NCBI GenBank assembly: GCA_003164715.1
Contig: PLTZ01000076.1
Coordinates: 30,197 to 94,196 of the forward strand
Source: Opitutaceae bacterium
GTDB lineage: Bacteria; Verrucomicrobiota; Verrucomicrobiia; Opitutales; Opitutaceae
DNA length: 64,000 nt
Direction: 5' to 3'
Of this stretch, positions 1 through 11,655 are shown piece after piece. How positions within the stretch are numbered: position 1 is the stretch's first letter; each line of letters starts with the position of its first letter. The position numbers and the translations under genes are program-made. The notes under the pieces were generated by a model that saw only the letters and a program-made list of their open reading frames with translations, did no database searches and was not told the origin of the DNA.

Positions 1-287
1 ACGCCGTTGCAGCCGAGCCCCACGCCCCAGACAAGGTCGTTCTCCGCCGACGTGTCGTAGACCACGAGTTCGGGGCGCCCGCTTGCCGCCACGCGGCCCG
101 CCCGCTCGACAAGGTCCTCCTCAAGGCACCCTCCGCTGATCGAGCCGATGCGCCCCGCCCCGTCCGTGACCAGCATCCGCGCCCCGGGCCTGCGGTAGGA
201 CGATCCCTCGACCTTGGTGAGGGTTGCCATCACCCCGCCCGCGCCCGCCCGGCACAGGTGCGCGACAATCGCCTCCAGTTCCTTCAT
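1..287 (-). CDS. XdhC/CoxI-family molybdenum hydroxylase maturation protein (partial)
   Basis: Only the first 95 or so codons are present; the gene runs off the left edge of the window. The protein begins [11 protein letters not shown] and contains the typical N-terminal XdhC stretch [13 protein letters not shown] followed by [12 protein letters not shown]. XdhC proteins bind and sulfurate the molybdenum cofactor before its insertion into xanthine-dehydrogenase-type enzymes (family knowledge). It starts 31 bp after the stop of the molybdopterin-binding subunit gene and reads the same way, so it is probably the third gene of that operon and services that enzyme. Confidence 0.85.
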   Translation of the reverse strand, partial: MKELEAIVAHLCRAGAGGVMATLTKVEGSSYRRPGARMLVTDGAGRIGSISGGCLEEDLVERAGRVAASGRPELVVYDTSAENDLVWGVGLGCNG

Positions 288-318
288 GGACGGATGGCTT
301 ACCGGGCGCGCGCCTGCA

Positions 319-2535
319 TTACGACCAAGAAAGGTCCGTCCTCGATATCGGGAGCTGGCGCACGCGCTTGCCGGTGGCGGCGAAGATCGCGTTGCACACG
401 GCCGGCGCCAGCGGGGGAAGGGCGGGCTCTCCCAGTCCGGTGGGCGGGTAGTCGCTCTTGACGAAGTGTATCTCGATCGAGCGCGGCGCATCCGCGATCC
501 GCAGCATCGGGTACTCGTGGAAGTTGGACTGGACGACGCGGCCCTGCTTGATGTCGAGCTCCTGGCGCCAGGCCGCGTTCAGGCCGTCCGTTACGGAGCC
601 CTGAACCTGGTTCTCGGCGCCGCTCAGGTTGACGATCTGCGATCCGACGTCGACGGCGGCCACGACGCGGTCCACCCTGAGCTCTCCCGCAGGCGTGACC
701 GTCACCTCCGCCACCTCGGCGATGTAGCCCTGGTGACTGAAGAAGTACCCGAGGCCCATGCCCCTGCCGCGGGGCAGCGTCTTTCCCCAGCCGGACTTCT
801 CGGCCACCTCGCGCAGGACGCTGCGCATGCGCGCGGCGTTGTAGGGGCGGCCCCTGGGGCCGGTGCCCGGGACCATATCGCCTTCGCCCAGCAGGGCCAG
901 GTTGAACTTTACGGGGTCCCTGCCGGCGGCGTGCGCAAGCTCGTCGAGGAAGCTGCAGATCACCCAGGCGTAGGTGCAGCTGCCCGGGGCGCGCCAGGGG
1001 CCCTGGGGCACGCCGTTGTCGAGCGTGCTGCTCAGGAGCGCGAAGTTCGGCACGAAGCGCGCGGGATATTCATCCGCGCCCATGTTGGAGCCGAAGGAGA
1101 CATGGTGGCTGCGCCACGCGCTCAGCGCGCCCTGCGGGTCCACCGCGCCCTTGAGGAAGTGAAACCCGCCGGGCCTGTAGTGGTCGTGCTGCAGGTCGTT
1201 CGCGCGGTCCCAGAGGAGCTTCACCGGGACGCCGAGGCGCTGCGAGATCGCGGCCGCCTCCGCGACCGGGTCGGAGTCGAGCCTCCGGCCGAAACCGCCG
1301 CCGATGCGGGTGATGTTGACCTTCACGTTCTCGGGGGCGAACCCGAGCACCTGCGCGGCGAGCTTGCGCGCGCCGTCCGGGTTCTGGGTCGGGGCCCAGA
1401 TCTCGGCCCTGTCCCCCTGCACGTGCACAAGGCAGTTCTGGGGCTCCAGGTTCGTGTGCGAAATGAAGGGGTACGCGTAGGCGGCCTCGAGCACGTGCGC
1501 CGCGCCGGCGAACGCCTTGTCGACGTCCCCGTCCCTGCGGTCCTCGGACACCCCGGGCGATCCGGCGGGCGCGCGCGCGAGCTCGCGCGCCTGGCGGGCG
1601 AAGTCGTCCCAGCTGCTGTTGGGCAGCCGGCCCTCCTTCCAGGTGACCTTCAGCTCGTTGCGGGCGCTGAACGCGGCCCACGTGGAGGTGGCGACGATGG
1701 CGACTCCCGGCACGAGGCCCGTCAACTGGCCCTCGGGCACGGTCCGGTCGATCGCGAACGCGTCCACGACGCCCGGCAGGGCCTTCACGTGGTCCAGGTT
1801 CGCGCTCAGGGGGCGGGCGCCCCAGACGGGGCTCTTCTCGTAGACCGCGTGCACCATTCCCGGCCGCTTCTGGTCGATTCCGAAGAGCGGCTGCCCGGTG
1901 ACGACCCTGGGGTTGTCGACCCCGCCGATCCGCTTGCCGAGCAGCGTGAAGTCCTTCGGATCCTTCAGGACCACGGAGCCCTCGGCGGGCACGGGCAGGG
2001 CCGAGGCCTTCGCCACCAGGTCCCCGAACTTGAGGGACCGGCCCGACGGCGCGTGGCGCACCGCGCCCTCCCCGGCGACGCACTCGTTCGCCGGCACGCC
2101 CCACGTCTGGGCCGCCGCCTCGACCAGCATGGTGCGCGCGGCGGCGCCGACCTGGCGCATCGCCGTGTAGGACATCGGCGTCGACATGCTCCCGCCGGCG
2201 AACTGCGGGCCGAACGCCGCATCGAGTGGCGCCGAGACCACCTCCACGCGCCTCCAGTCCGCCCCGAGCTCCTCCGCGATGATCATCGGCAGCGAGGTCT
2301 TGATCCCCTGGCCGACCTCGGGCCTGGGGGAGTAGACGGTCACGCTCCCGTCGGCGGCGATGCGGAGGAACGCGTTCGGGATGAAGAGACCGTCCGTCTT
2401 CTCGACGTCGGGCTTCACGACCTGCGCCATCCCCGAGGGCCGCACATAGTAACCGAGGACGAGGCCGCCCCCGGCGAGGGTCGCCAGCTTCAGGAAGGAC
2501 CTGCGCCCGAGGGGCGCCCGAAGCGTCGCGCTCAT
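319..2535 (-). CDS. Molybdopterin-binding subunit of an isoquinoline 1-oxidoreductase/aldehyde oxidase-type dehydrogenase (IorB-like)
   Basis: The protein has 738 residues, normal for the large subunit of the two-gene IorAB-type hydroxylases. A twin-arginine signal (RRSFLK, residues 11-16) is followed by a hydrophobic stretch, predicting export by Tat as a folded cofactor-bound complex. Visible signatures include IGGGFGRR in the molybdopterin domain and a C-terminal GLGEPALPP, the region that carries the catalytic Glu in this family. The ATG overlaps the stop of the upstream iron-sulfur subunit gene by 4 bp (ATGA), indicating translational coupling and fixing the start; a longer open frame upstream merely shadows that subunit. 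The substrate (an N-heterocycle or aldehyde) cannot be read from sequence. No cytochrome c subunit gene is adjacent. Confidence 0.9.
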   Translation of the reverse strand: MSATLRAPLGRRSFLKLATLAGGGLVLGYYVRPSGMAQVVKPDVEKTDGLFIPNAFLRIAADGSVTVYSPRPEVGQGIKTSLPMIIAEELGADWRRVEVVSAPLDAAFGPQFAGGSMSTPMSYTAMRQVGAAARTMLVEAAAQTWGVPANECVAGEGAVRHAPSGRSLKFGDLVAKASALPVPAEGSVVLKDPKDFTLLGKRIGGVDNPRVVTGQPLFGIDQKRPGMVHAVYEKSPVWGARPLSANLDHVKALPGVVDAFAIDRTVPEGQLTGLVPGVAIVATSTWAAFSARNELKVTWKEGRLPNSSWDDFARQARELARAPAGSPGVSEDRRDGDVDKAFAGAAHVLEAAYAYPFISHTNLEPQNCLVHVQGDRAEIWAPTQNPDGARKLAAQVLGFAPENVKVNITRIGGGFGRRLDSDPVAEAAAISQRLGVPVKLLWDRANDLQHDHYRPGGFHFLKGAVDPQGALSAWRSHHVSFGSNMGADEYPARFVPNFALLSSTLDNGVPQGPWRAPGSCTYAWVICSFLDELAHAAGRDPVKFNLALLGEGDMVPGTGPRGRPYNAARMRSVLREVAEKSGWGKTLPRGRGMGLGYFFSHQGYIAEVAEVTVTPAGELRVDRVVAAVDVGSQIVNLSGAENQVQGSVTDGLNAAWRQELDIKQGRVVQSNFHEYPMLRIADAPRSIEIHFVKSDYPPTGLGEPALPPLAPAVCNAIFAATGKRVRQLPISRTDLSWS

Positions 2536-3014
2536 GCCCGGGTCTCCCTCCCGGCCGCAAGGAGCTCGGCCGCCCGGTGGATCCCCGCGCGGATCCGGAA
2601 ATACGTTGCGCAGCGGCAGAGGTTCCCCGCCATGGCCTCGTCGATGTCGGCGTCGCTCGGGCTCGGGTTGTGGGCCAGAAGGGCGGCGGCCGACATGAGC
2701 TGGCCGGGCTGGCAGTAGCCGCACTGGGCGACGTCGAGCTCGCACCAGGCCCTCTGCAGGGGATGCTGGCCGTCGGGGGAGAGGCCCTCGATGGTCGTCA
2801 CCTTGGCGGAGCCGACCGCGGAGACCGGGGTCAGGCAGGCCCGGGCGGGCGTGCCGTCCAGGTGCACGGTGCACGCGGCGCACTGCCCGATGCCGCATCC
2901 GAACTTCGTGCCCACAAGGTCCAGGTTGTCCCGGAGCACCCAGAGCAGGGGAGTCTCCGGAGCGGCGTCGACCTCGTGGGAGCGCCCGTTAACCTGCAGG
3001 GTGAATGTGCTCAT
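2532..3014 (-). CDS. [2Fe-2S] subunit of the IorAB-type molybdenum hydroxylase (IorA-like)
   Basis: 160 residues, full length for the small iron-sulfur subunit. The plant-ferredoxin-type cluster ligands are C40, C45, C48 and C60; the second, C-terminal cluster uses C98, C101, C133 and C135 (CGYC and CRC motifs). It passes electrons from the molybdenum site of the large subunit. It has no signal peptide, so it probably leaves the cytoplasm by hitch-hiking on the Tat signal of its partner. It is the first gene of the leftward operon; a weak AGG lies about 8 bp before the ATG. Confidence 0.93.
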   Translation of the reverse strand: MSTFTLQVNGRSHEVDAAPETPLLWVLRDNLDLVGTKFGCGIGQCAACTVHLDGTPARACLTPVSAVGSAKVTTIEGLSPDGQHPLQRAWCELDVAQCGYCQPGQLMSAAALLAHNPSPSDADIDEAMAGNLCRCATYFRIRAGIHRAAELLAAGRETRA

Positions 3015-3079
3015 GCGCGCCTAGGTTGGAGTGGCGCACCGTACTGCGGACGCGGCTCCTGTCAACGGCGCTCGCTCGG

Positions 3080-5647
3080 TTAATCGGCCTTCGGCGGCAT
3101 GACCCACTTTACCAGGGCCGACTGCAGCTCGGCCTTTCGGACCGGCTTTGAGAGGTAGTCGTCCATCCCGGCAGCCAGGCATTTCTCGCGGTCGCCCGTC
3201 ATGGCGTTGGCCGTCATCGCGACGATGCGCACCGGCGCCTTCCAGTTCACCTGGAATGACTTCTCCTCCTGGCGGATCAACCGCGCCGCCTCATAGCCGT
3301 CCATCTCCGGCATCTGGCAGTCCATGAAGATGATGTCATAGGGCACCTGCTTGAGGGCGCTCAGCACCTCGTGGCCGTTGGCGACGGCGTCCGCGGAGAA
3401 CCCGAGGCCCTTGAGCTGCGCCAGCGCCACCTTCTGGTTAACGATGTTGTCCTCGGCCAGTAGGATGCGCGCATGGTGCTGGGCCGGGGCCGCCTGCGTC
3501 TCGGCGGCGGGCGCCTCCCCCTTGGGCGCCTTGGTAAAGACGTGCTCCGCCGCGGCCTTGCCGAGCACGTTGACCAGGCAGTCGAACAGGCGCGACTGCT
3601 TGATCGGCTTCACTAGGTAGGCGTCCACGCCGGCCGCCTTGAGCTCGTCCTGCGTGTGCATGTAGCCCATCGACGTGAGGATGATGAGCCGGGTCGACCT
3701 TATCGCGGGGTCGGCCTTGATTGACCGGGCGAGCGTCATCCCGTCCATCTCGGGCATCTGCATGTCGAGGAGCGCGAGGTCGTAGGGCTTGCCGTCCGCC
3801 GCGGCGGTCCGCAGCAGGTCGAGGGCCTCGAATCCGTTGGCCGCGCTGCCCTTCTGCATCTTCCACGCGTAGAGCTGGTGGCGCAGGATCTGCCGGTTGG
3901 TGGCGTTGTCGTCGACGACCAGGACGCGCAGGTCAAACAGGTCCCGGAAGTAGATGGAGGGGGCGGGCTCGGCCGGTCCGGTCTGCTTCTCCAGGCGGGC
4001 GTTGAAGAAGAATGTCGAGCCCTTGCCGATCTCGCTCGTGACCCCGATACGCCCTCCCATCATCTCGACAAGCTGCTTTGAGATGGCGAGACCGAGCCCC
4101 GTCCCGCCGAACCGGCGGGTCGTGGAATTGTCGGCCTGCGTGAACGCCTGGAAAAGCCTCGGCTGGATGTCCGGAGGGATGCCGATCCCGGTGTCCTTCA
4201 CGGAGAAGCCGATGACGGCGTGGGTGTCGGTCTCGCTTTCTCTTGTGACCCGCACGACGACCTCGCCCCTCTCCGTGAACTTGATCGCATTCCCGATCAG
4301 GTTGGTGATGATCTGCCTGAGCCGGCCCGGGTCGCCCCGCAGGCGCCTAGGCAGGTCCGGGGGAAGCTCGCAGGCCAGCTCGATGCTCTTGTGCCGCGCC
4401 CGCTCGGCGAACATGTCGAGCGCCCCCTCGACCGTCTCGACAAGGTCGAAGTCGAGCGTGTCGAACGCCAATTTGCCCGCCTCGATCTTCGAGAAGTCGA
4501 GGATGTCGTTGATGATCGTAAGCAGCGAGTCCGCCGAGTTGCGGATCGTCTCGGCGAACTCCCTCTGGACCGGCGCCAGCTCCGTGTCCAGCAGCAGGCC
4601 CGTCATGCCGATCACGCCGTTCATCGGCGTGCGGATCTCGTGGCTCATGTTTGCCAGGAACTCGCTCTTTATCCTCGACGACTCGAGCGCCGCGTCCCGC
4701 GTCCGCGCCAGCTCGAGCTCCGTCTCCTTGAGGGTGGTGATGTCGACGATGACTCCCACCAGGTTCCACTTGTCGGGCGCCACCCGGTCGAGGGACACAT
4801 GCTCGTGCAGGCAGAAGGTCCTGTCCCCCACGACCACGTGGAACTCCTGGTCGTAGTCCGGCTTGCCCTGCAGCATCGCGTCCCGGGCCGCCTTGTTGAT
4901 CTGGACCCATTCGGGCACCATCTCCTCGGTCCAGAGTATCTTCTGCCCGGGCTCCGAGTCCTTGCCGAAGATCCGCTTGTAGAGGACCGACTGCGGCAGG
5001 TAGAACGACCAATCCTGCCGCCCGTCCGGCTGTCCCGTCGCGGTGGCCTGCCAGAGCAGGCAGTCGGCCCCCTTCAGGATCTTCTCGATCTGGCTCTCCG
5101 AAGCCTTCTGAGCCTCCTCGGCGTTGCGCCGCTTGGTGACGTCGCGGACGACGCCCGCGAGGTTCCACTCGTTGGGCCCGGAACGCCGGATCAGGACCTC
5201 CTCGGTCAGCCAGTGCGTCCCGTCCGGGCCGATGATCCGGAACTCCTGCTGGTAGCCGTCGGCGCCGTTCAAGAGGGCCGCCGCGGACACGACCTTTGTC
5301 CTTTCGTGGTCGGGGGCCTGCTCGTCCCGCCACAGCCCCCCCTCGTTGCGCAGCTCGGCAAGCTTGTAGATCGAGTTCTCCTGGAGGGTCGGCGGCATCC
5401 GGATCTTCCAGTCGAAGGTCGACCCCGTCCTCGTGACCCGCGCCCACCACGGCAGGATGTTCGACCGGTTGAACGTCTCCATGAGCAGCTTGTAGCTTTC
5501 GTACACCTCCTGGCGTTCGGCGTCGGCCGCAGGCTCGCCCCTGCCGCGCCGCCTCTTCAGGAAGCCGATGAGGGCCGCCACGACCCAGCCGCTCAGGCAA
5601 GTGGCGCCAAGCGCAAGGACGAGGGCTGTGTTTGAAGCGGAGGGCAT
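3080..5647 (-). CDS. Hybrid sensor histidine kinase (TM-PAS-PAS-HisKA-HATPase-REC-REC)
   Basis: 855 residues from the ATG that precedes the hydrophobic segment at residues 8-30; the 40 codons upstream in frame look non-coding. Two PAS/PAC-type regions lie at about 50-175 and 185-310. The HisKA phospho-acceptor is H336 in SHEIRTPMN. The ATPase domain shows an N-box near 450-458, DTGIGIP near 485 and [10 protein letters not shown] near 524. Two receiver domains follow: D628 with K680, and D776 with K834. All residues needed for a phosphorelay are present. No Hpt domain or output regulator gene is adjacent, so its partner must be encoded elsewhere. The stimulus is unknown. Confidence 0.92.
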   Translation of the reverse strand: MPSASNTALVLALGATCLSGWVVAALIGFLKRRRGRGEPAADAERQEVYESYKLLMETFNRSNILPWWARVTRTGSTFDWKIRMPPTLQENSIYKLAELRNEGGLWRDEQAPDHERTKVVSAAALLNGADGYQQEFRIIGPDGTHWLTEEVLIRRSGPNEWNLAGVVRDVTKRRNAEEAQKASESQIEKILKGADCLLWQATATGQPDGRQDWSFYLPQSVLYKRIFGKDSEPGQKILWTEEMVPEWVQINKAARDAMLQGKPDYDQEFHVVVGDRTFCLHEHVSLDRVAPDKWNLVGVIVDITTLKETELELARTRDAALESSRIKSEFLANMSHEIRTPMNGVIGMTGLLLDTELAPVQREFAETIRNSADSLLTIINDILDFSKIEAGKLAFDTLDFDLVETVEGALDMFAERARHKSIELACELPPDLPRRLRGDPGRLRQIITNLIGNAIKFTERGEVVVRVTRESETDTHAVIGFSVKDTGIGIPPDIQPRLFQAFTQADNSTTRRFGGTGLGLAISKQLVEMMGGRIGVTSEIGKGSTFFFNARLEKQTGPAEPAPSIYFRDLFDLRVLVVDDNATNRQILRHQLYAWKMQKGSAANGFEALDLLRTAAADGKPYDLALLDMQMPEMDGMTLARSIKADPAIRSTRLIILTSMGYMHTQDELKAAGVDAYLVKPIKQSRLFDCLVNVLGKAAAEHVFTKAPKGEAPAAETQAAPAQHHARILLAEDNIVNQKVALAQLKGLGFSADAVANGHEVLSALKQVPYDIIFMDCQMPEMDGYEAARLIRQEEKSFQVNWKAPVRIVAMTANAMTGDREKCLAAGMDDYLSKPVRKAELQSALVKWVMPPKAD

Positions 5648-5774
5648 GCGGGCTCTGGGGAAACCGGGCCGAGTTCGTTCGTGGCGGTGGGGGTGCTGGC
5701 GCGCCGGGGCGTCTGGGCGTGGTGCGACCGTAGGAAAGAATTGCGCAAACTTCCTGTCAACGGGCAACCCGCCT

Positions 5775-7670
5775 TCAGGTGAGCGCCTCGTGCACCGCCC
5801 GCAACAGGGAACGCGGGGTGTAGGGCTTGTTCAGCACGAACCGGGGTCTCCCTTCCTTGGTGTGCTCGCCCACGGTGTCGCGGCCGTAGCCCGTCGTGAG
5901 GATGACCTTCAGGGCGGGCTTCTCCGCCTGGAACAGGGCGGCCAGGACCGGCCCCGAGAGCTCCCCCGGCAGGACGACGTCGGTCAGCAGCAGGTCGATC
6001 CTCGCCGAATGCCAGCGCCAGACCTCCTTCGCGTTCTCGCCGGACTTCGCCTGGAGGAGCGTGTAGCCGTCCTGCTGGAGCACGGCGGCGGCGAACTCGC
6101 GCACGTTGGCCTCGTCCTCGACGAGGAGCACGGTGGCCTTGCCGCGCTTCTGCGCGGGCAGGGGCTCGGGCGCGGGGGCCGCGGCGACCTCGTCGCGCAC
6201 CGTCGGAAGGTGGATCCTGAAGACGGAGCCCACGCCCTCGTGCGTCTCCACCTCGATCCAGCCGTCGTGGCGCCTGACGATGTCCTGGGCGGTCGCAAGG
6301 CCGAGGCCCGTGCCGCGGCCCTCGTCCTTCGTGGTGAAGAAGGGCTCGAATATCCGCGGAAGGATGGCCGCGGGTATTCCGGAGCCGGTGTCGCTCACGG
6401 AGATGCAGGCGTACTCCGCCGCGGGCGCCGCGACGTCCCTCGGCGGCCGGACGCCGTGCGCCGGCAGGCCCACGGCGATGCTTAAGCGGCCGCCGCGCGG
6501 CATCGCGTCCCGGGCGTTCACCGCCAGGTTCATGAGCGCCTGCTCGATCATGGCGACGTCGATGCTCGCGCGCGGCGACTCGCGGACCGGCTCGAAATCG
6601 ATGACGATCGTCTCGCCCAGGAGCCGGCGGAGCATGCCGACCATGGCCTCGACCTCGGCGCTCAGGTCGACCACCTCGCGCTTCGGCAGGCGCTTTCGGC
6701 TGAAGGGCAGCAGCTGGCGCACGAGGCCGGTGGCGTGCCGGCTCGCGGTGAAGACCCGCTTCAGGGCCTCCTCCGACGCCGGCGGAAGGTTCTCCTTGTC
6801 GAGCAGCATGCTCACGTAGCCCGAGATGATGGTCAGGAGGTTGTTGAAGTCGTGGGCGATGCCTCCCGCGAGCCGCCCCACGAGCTCCATCTTCTGCGCC
6901 TGAAGCAGCTCCGCCTCCAGGCGCTTGCGGTCGGTGATGTCCGAGGCCAGCCCGACCATCCTGAGCGGGCCGCTGTCCTTCCCCGGCGCGGGGAAGCCGC
7001 GGTCGTGGATCCAGCGCACCGACGCGTCGGGCCTGCGGATGCGGTAGTCGGCCTGGTAGGGCGAGCGGGTCGCGATCTTCGCGCGGACCTCGGCCAGGAC
7101 CGGGCCGTCCTCCTCGAGCACCCCCTCCGGCCAGGGGCCGTCACCCGCGGGTGGCCCGCCCCAGACGTCGGCGTAGGAGGGGCTCACGTACAGGGCCCTT
7201 CCCGATGCGGCGTCGCACACCCAGAACACGTCCCGGATGTTCTCGGCGATCTCCCGGAACCGCTCCTCGGCCTCGTTCAGGCGCCCGGGCTGCGCGGGCT
7301 TGCGCAGGGCCTGGAGGATCGCCGCGGGAAGCCGTTCGAGGCGGTCCTTGTGGACAAAGTCGCTTGCGCCGCGCCTCAGGCATTCGGCCGCCCGGTCCTC
7401 CCCGGTCGAGTCCGAAACGATGATGTAGGGCACCCCGGGCAGCCTCGAGAGGGCCGAGTCGAGGGCGGCCATCCCGTCGTAGCCCGGGACGCAGTGGTCG
7501 GCCAGGACAAGGTCCACGTTCCCGCGCTTCAGCGCGGCCTCGAACTCGGCGCGGTTCGCGGCGCGCTCGAACGCGAGCGAAAGCCCCGTCGACACGGCCA
7601 TGTGCCGGATCCGCTCATGGTCGTCCGCGTCGGCCTCCAAGTTGAGCACGCGCAGGAAATCACGATTCAT
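5775..7670 (-). CDS. Hybrid histidine kinase with receiver domains at both ends (REC-PAS-HisKA-HATPase-REC)
   Basis: 631 residues, no membrane segment, so a soluble kinase. The N-terminal receiver-like domain (about 1-125) has D58 in LADHCVPG. Its DxxCVPGYDG surrounding is seen in receiver domains fused to non-orthodox kinases. A PAS/PAC region lies at about 135-250. The phospho-acceptor is H273 in [11 protein letters not shown], and the ATPase domain has SDTGSGIP and [10 protein letters not shown]. The C-terminal receiver (about 522-631) has D564 and K615. The ATG chosen gives a complete receiver fold; the much longer frame upstream is antisense to other genes. It lies next to, and in the same direction as, the other hybrid kinase, 127 bp away. 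Confidence 0.9.
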   Translation of the reverse strand: MNRDFLRVLNLEADADDHERIRHMAVSTGLSLAFERAANRAEFEAALKRGNVDLVLADHCVPGYDGMAALDSALSRLPGVPYIIVSDSTGEDRAAECLRRGASDFVHKDRLERLPAAILQALRKPAQPGRLNEAEERFREIAENIRDVFWVCDAASGRALYVSPSYADVWGGPPAGDGPWPEGVLEEDGPVLAEVRAKIATRSPYQADYRIRRPDASVRWIHDRGFPAPGKDSGPLRMVGLASDITDRKRLEAELLQAQKMELVGRLAGGIAHDFNNLLTIISGYVSMLLDKENLPPASEEALKRVFTASRHATGLVRQLLPFSRKRLPKREVVDLSAEVEAMVGMLRRLLGETIVIDFEPVRESPRASIDVAMIEQALMNLAVNARDAMPRGGRLSIAVGLPAHGVRPPRDVAAPAAEYACISVSDTGSGIPAAILPRIFEPFFTTKDEGRGTGLGLATAQDIVRRHDGWIEVETHEGVGSVFRIHLPTVRDEVAAAPAPEPLPAQKRGKATVLLVEDEANVREFAAAVLQQDGYTLLQAKSGENAKEVWRWHSARIDLLLTDVVLPGELSGPVLAALFQAEKPALKVILTTGYGRDTVGEHTKEGRPRFVLNKPYTPRSLLRAVHEALT

Positions 7671-7783
7671 TGCGGGTGGCCGGTGTTCGCGATCGCTTGG
7701 GGAAGGGGCGTATATTCGGGGCGCGCCGCCGCCCCAAGACTTGGTTTGGCCGCCGCCCCAAGGCAAGGAATTCCGCCTGCGCG

Positions 7784-8392
7784 TCAGGACCTGAGGAGCG
7801 CGTAGAGGCCGAACGCCAGGAGTGTGGCGCCCGAGACGCGGTTGACCGCCCTCATCCAGCCGGTGCCGACGCGCGAGCGGACCGCGCTCACGCCGCCGCT
7901 CAGGATGAGCCACCAGGAGGCGGAGCCGAGGAAGACCCCGAGCACCAGCGAGCACGCGGCCAGGTACCCGGCCGAGGCGCCGATGCCGAAGGCCGCGAAC
8001 ACGGCCGCGAACGAGAGTATCGTCGCGGGGTTGGCGAGCGTCAGCAGGAACGTGGACCCGTACGCGGCGAGGGCCCGGCCGGCGCACTGCGGTGCGGCGT
8101 CGGGGGCCGGTTTGGCGAGGAACGTCTGCACGCCGAGGCAGCAGAGAAACGCGCCGCCGGCCATCCCCAGCCCGTACCGGTGGCCGACCAGGAGGCCCGA
8201 GACCGCGGTGAGCCCGAACCCCGCCACGCATCCGTACACGGCGTCCGCGGTGGCCGCTCCGAGCCCCGCCATGAACCCCGTCCAGAGGCCGTCCCGCAGC
8301 GAGCGCCGGATGCAGAGGACGCCGATCGGACCCACCGGGGCGGCGATGGAACCCCCGATCATCAGGCCTTTGAGGAGGAGTCGTGGATTCAT
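7784..8392 (-). CDS. LysE/RhtB-family transporter
   Basis: 202 residues with about six hydrophobic segments. The N-terminus (GLMIGGSIAAPVGPIGVLCIRRSL) carries the family's conserved small/polar G-x-x-x-PVGPI-x-x-L-x-x-R-x-x-L pattern, and LANPATILSF is the mid-protein LysE signature. These inner-membrane proteins export amino acids or related small solutes; the substrate cannot be predicted here. It is transcribed divergently from the DEAD-box helicase gene. Confidence 0.85.
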   Translation of the reverse strand: MNPRLLLKGLMIGGSIAAPVGPIGVLCIRRSLRDGLWTGFMAGLGAATADAVYGCVAGFGLTAVSGLLVGHRYGLGMAGGAFLCCLGVQTFLAKPAPDAAPQCAGRALAAYGSTFLLTLANPATILSFAAVFAAFGIGASAGYLAACSLVLGVFLGSASWWLILSGGVSAVRSRVGTGWMRAVNRVSGATLLAFGLYALLRS

Positions 8393-8543
8393 GCGGCGCG
8401 CCCGGGTTTCGCGGGCCGGGCGATCCTCGGCGAGGCCGCGGCCCCGGTCCACGACAATTCGAGCGGGGATACGCCATGGGGCCCCGGCGGGCGCCGGCGC
8501 TTTTTGTGCTGCCCCTGCGGCCCGCCCGGGCCCACCCTGCGGC

Positions 8544-10220
<1,677 letters not shown>

Positions 10221-10298
10221 GCGGACCGGAACCGGGACCCCGGTGGTTGTCGGCCCATTTGGCTTTCGCGCGCGGAGGATTCCCGATAGTCGTGCGTC

Positions 10299-11330
10299 AT
10301 GAACCCCCTCCTTCCACTCCGGGCAGCCCTCGCGGGCGGCCTCCTTGCCGTTTGGACGCCCCCATGCCCCGCCGCGGACGCCGGCGCGCCCCGGGCGCGC
10401 GCGGGCCTACTCCTCGTTGCCAACAAGGGCGACCGCACGCTCTCGATTGTCGATGCGGCCTCCGGACGCCAGCTCGCGGCCGTCCAGGAGAGCGGGGAGA
10501 CCGGGCACGAGGTCGCGGCATCGCCGGACGGCAGGCGCGCGTTTGTCCCCGTCTACGGCAGCGCCCGCGTGGGCCAGGCGGGCACGGACGGTCGGCTGGT
10601 CGACGTGATCGACCTTGAGACGCGCTCGGTCGTCGGGACGATCGACCTCGGCAGGGGCCTTCGCCCTCACAAGCCGGTGTTCGGCCCGAAGAACGGGCTG
10701 CTCTATGTGACGACCGAGCTCGACAACTCGGTCACGATCATCGACCCGGCGACCCTCAGGATACTGGGCTCGGTGCCGACAGGCCGCTCCCAGTCCCACA
10801 TGTTGGCCATCTCGAGCGACGGACGGCGGGGCTACACCGCCAACGTTGGCTCCGGCACCGTCTCGGTCCTGGACCTGGACGCGAGGGCGCTCGTCACGAC
10901 GATCCCCGTCGCGACGATCGTGCAGCGGATCTCGCTCTCGACCGACGACCGGTGGGCGTTCACCGCCGACCAGACCAAGCTGAGGCTCGTGGTCATTGAC
11001 ACCGCGACCAACGCCGTCAGCACCTCGATACCGCTGCCGGGCCTGGGCTTCGGGACGACGCCGACGCCCGACGGCAGGTGGCTCCTGGTCACGCTCCCGG
11101 CGCTTCGGATGGTGGGCGTGGTCGACCTGGGCAAGATGCGGGTGGTCCGCACGCTCGACGTGCCCAGTGCACCCCAGGAGATCCTGGTGCGCCCCGACGG
11201 CGGGGTCGCCTACGTCTCGTGCGACCAGAGCAGGCAGGTCGCCGTCCTTAACCTCAAGGATTGGAGGGTGGAGCGGCTGATCGACGTCGGCCCGGTGGAC
11301 GACGGCCTCGCCTGGGCCGGGGCGAACTGA
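10299..11330 (+). CDS. Exported YncE-like beta-propeller protein
   Basis: 343 residues with an N-terminal hydrophobic signal ending near PCPAADA. The rest is built of YVTN/YncE-type blades (for example LLYVTTELDNSVTIIDPATLRILGS and TANVGSGTVSVLDLDARALVTTI), predicting a seven-bladed propeller in the periplasm or outside. Such propellers usually bind proteins or ligands; no enzymatic motif is seen. It follows the helicase gene in the same direction after 78 bp but is functionally unrelated. Confidence 0.85.
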   Translation: MNPLLPLRAALAGGLLAVWTPPCPAADAGAPRARAGLLLVANKGDRTLSIVDAASGRQLAAVQESGETGHEVAASPDGRRAFVPVYGSARVGQAGTDGRLVDVIDLETRSVVGTIDLGRGLRPHKPVFGPKNGLLYVTTELDNSVTIIDPATLRILGSVPTGRSQSHMLAISSDGRRGYTANVGSGTVSVLDLDARALVTTIPVATIVQRISLSTDDRWAFTADQTKLRLVVIDTATNAVSTSIPLPGLGFGTTPTPDGRWLLVTLPALRMVGVVDLGKMRVVRTLDVPSAPQEILVRPDGGVAYVSCDQSRQVAVLNLKDWRVERLIDVGPVDDGLAWAGAN

Positions 11331-11350
11331 TCTCGCGCGCCCGCCGCGGC

Positions 11351-11650
11351 CTACTGCCGCGCAAAATACCGGGCGAAGATTCCGGTGCACTGCCGCGCCA
11401 TCGCGAAGTCCTTGGCCGTGAGCCCGCCCTCGGAATGCGTGGTGAGCGTCAAGGTCACCCGGTTCCAGCGGATGTCGATGTCGGGATGGTGGTCGGCCTT
11501 GTCGGCCTTCATCGCGACCCGGTTGACGAAGTCGATGGAGTCGAGGAACCCCGTGAATTCAAACGTCCGGCGGATCGTCCGGGCGCGCTTTGTCCAACCC
11601 GGGAGGGCTTTGAGACGGCGGCTGACCTGCGTGGGACTGAGGTGGGGCAT
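11351..11650 (-). CDS. phhB: 4a-hydroxytetrahydrobiopterin dehydratase (pterin-4a-carbinolamine dehydratase)
   Basis: 99 residues, the normal length. The active-site signature is visible: KADHHPDID (H54, H55) and THSEGGLTAKD (H72). The enzyme dehydrates 4a-hydroxytetrahydrobiopterin to quinonoid dihydropterin to recycle the cofactor of aromatic amino-acid hydroxylases. No such hydroxylase is encoded in the window. Its start lies 5 bp after the stop of the GH9 gene on the same strand, so it may simply be co-transcribed. Confidence 0.93.
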   Translation of the reverse strand: MPHLSPTQVSRRLKALPGWTKRARTIRRTFEFTGFLDSIDFVNRVAMKADKADHHPDIDIRWNRVTLTLTTHSEGGLTAKDFAMARQCTGIFARYFARQ

Positions 11651-11655
11651 GGGGC

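Noticed and set aside
214..2718. 834-codon rightward open frame
   Set aside because: Antisense to the molybdopterin subunit gene; Arg/Gly/Val/Leu-rich with no domain. High GC creates long antisense frames.
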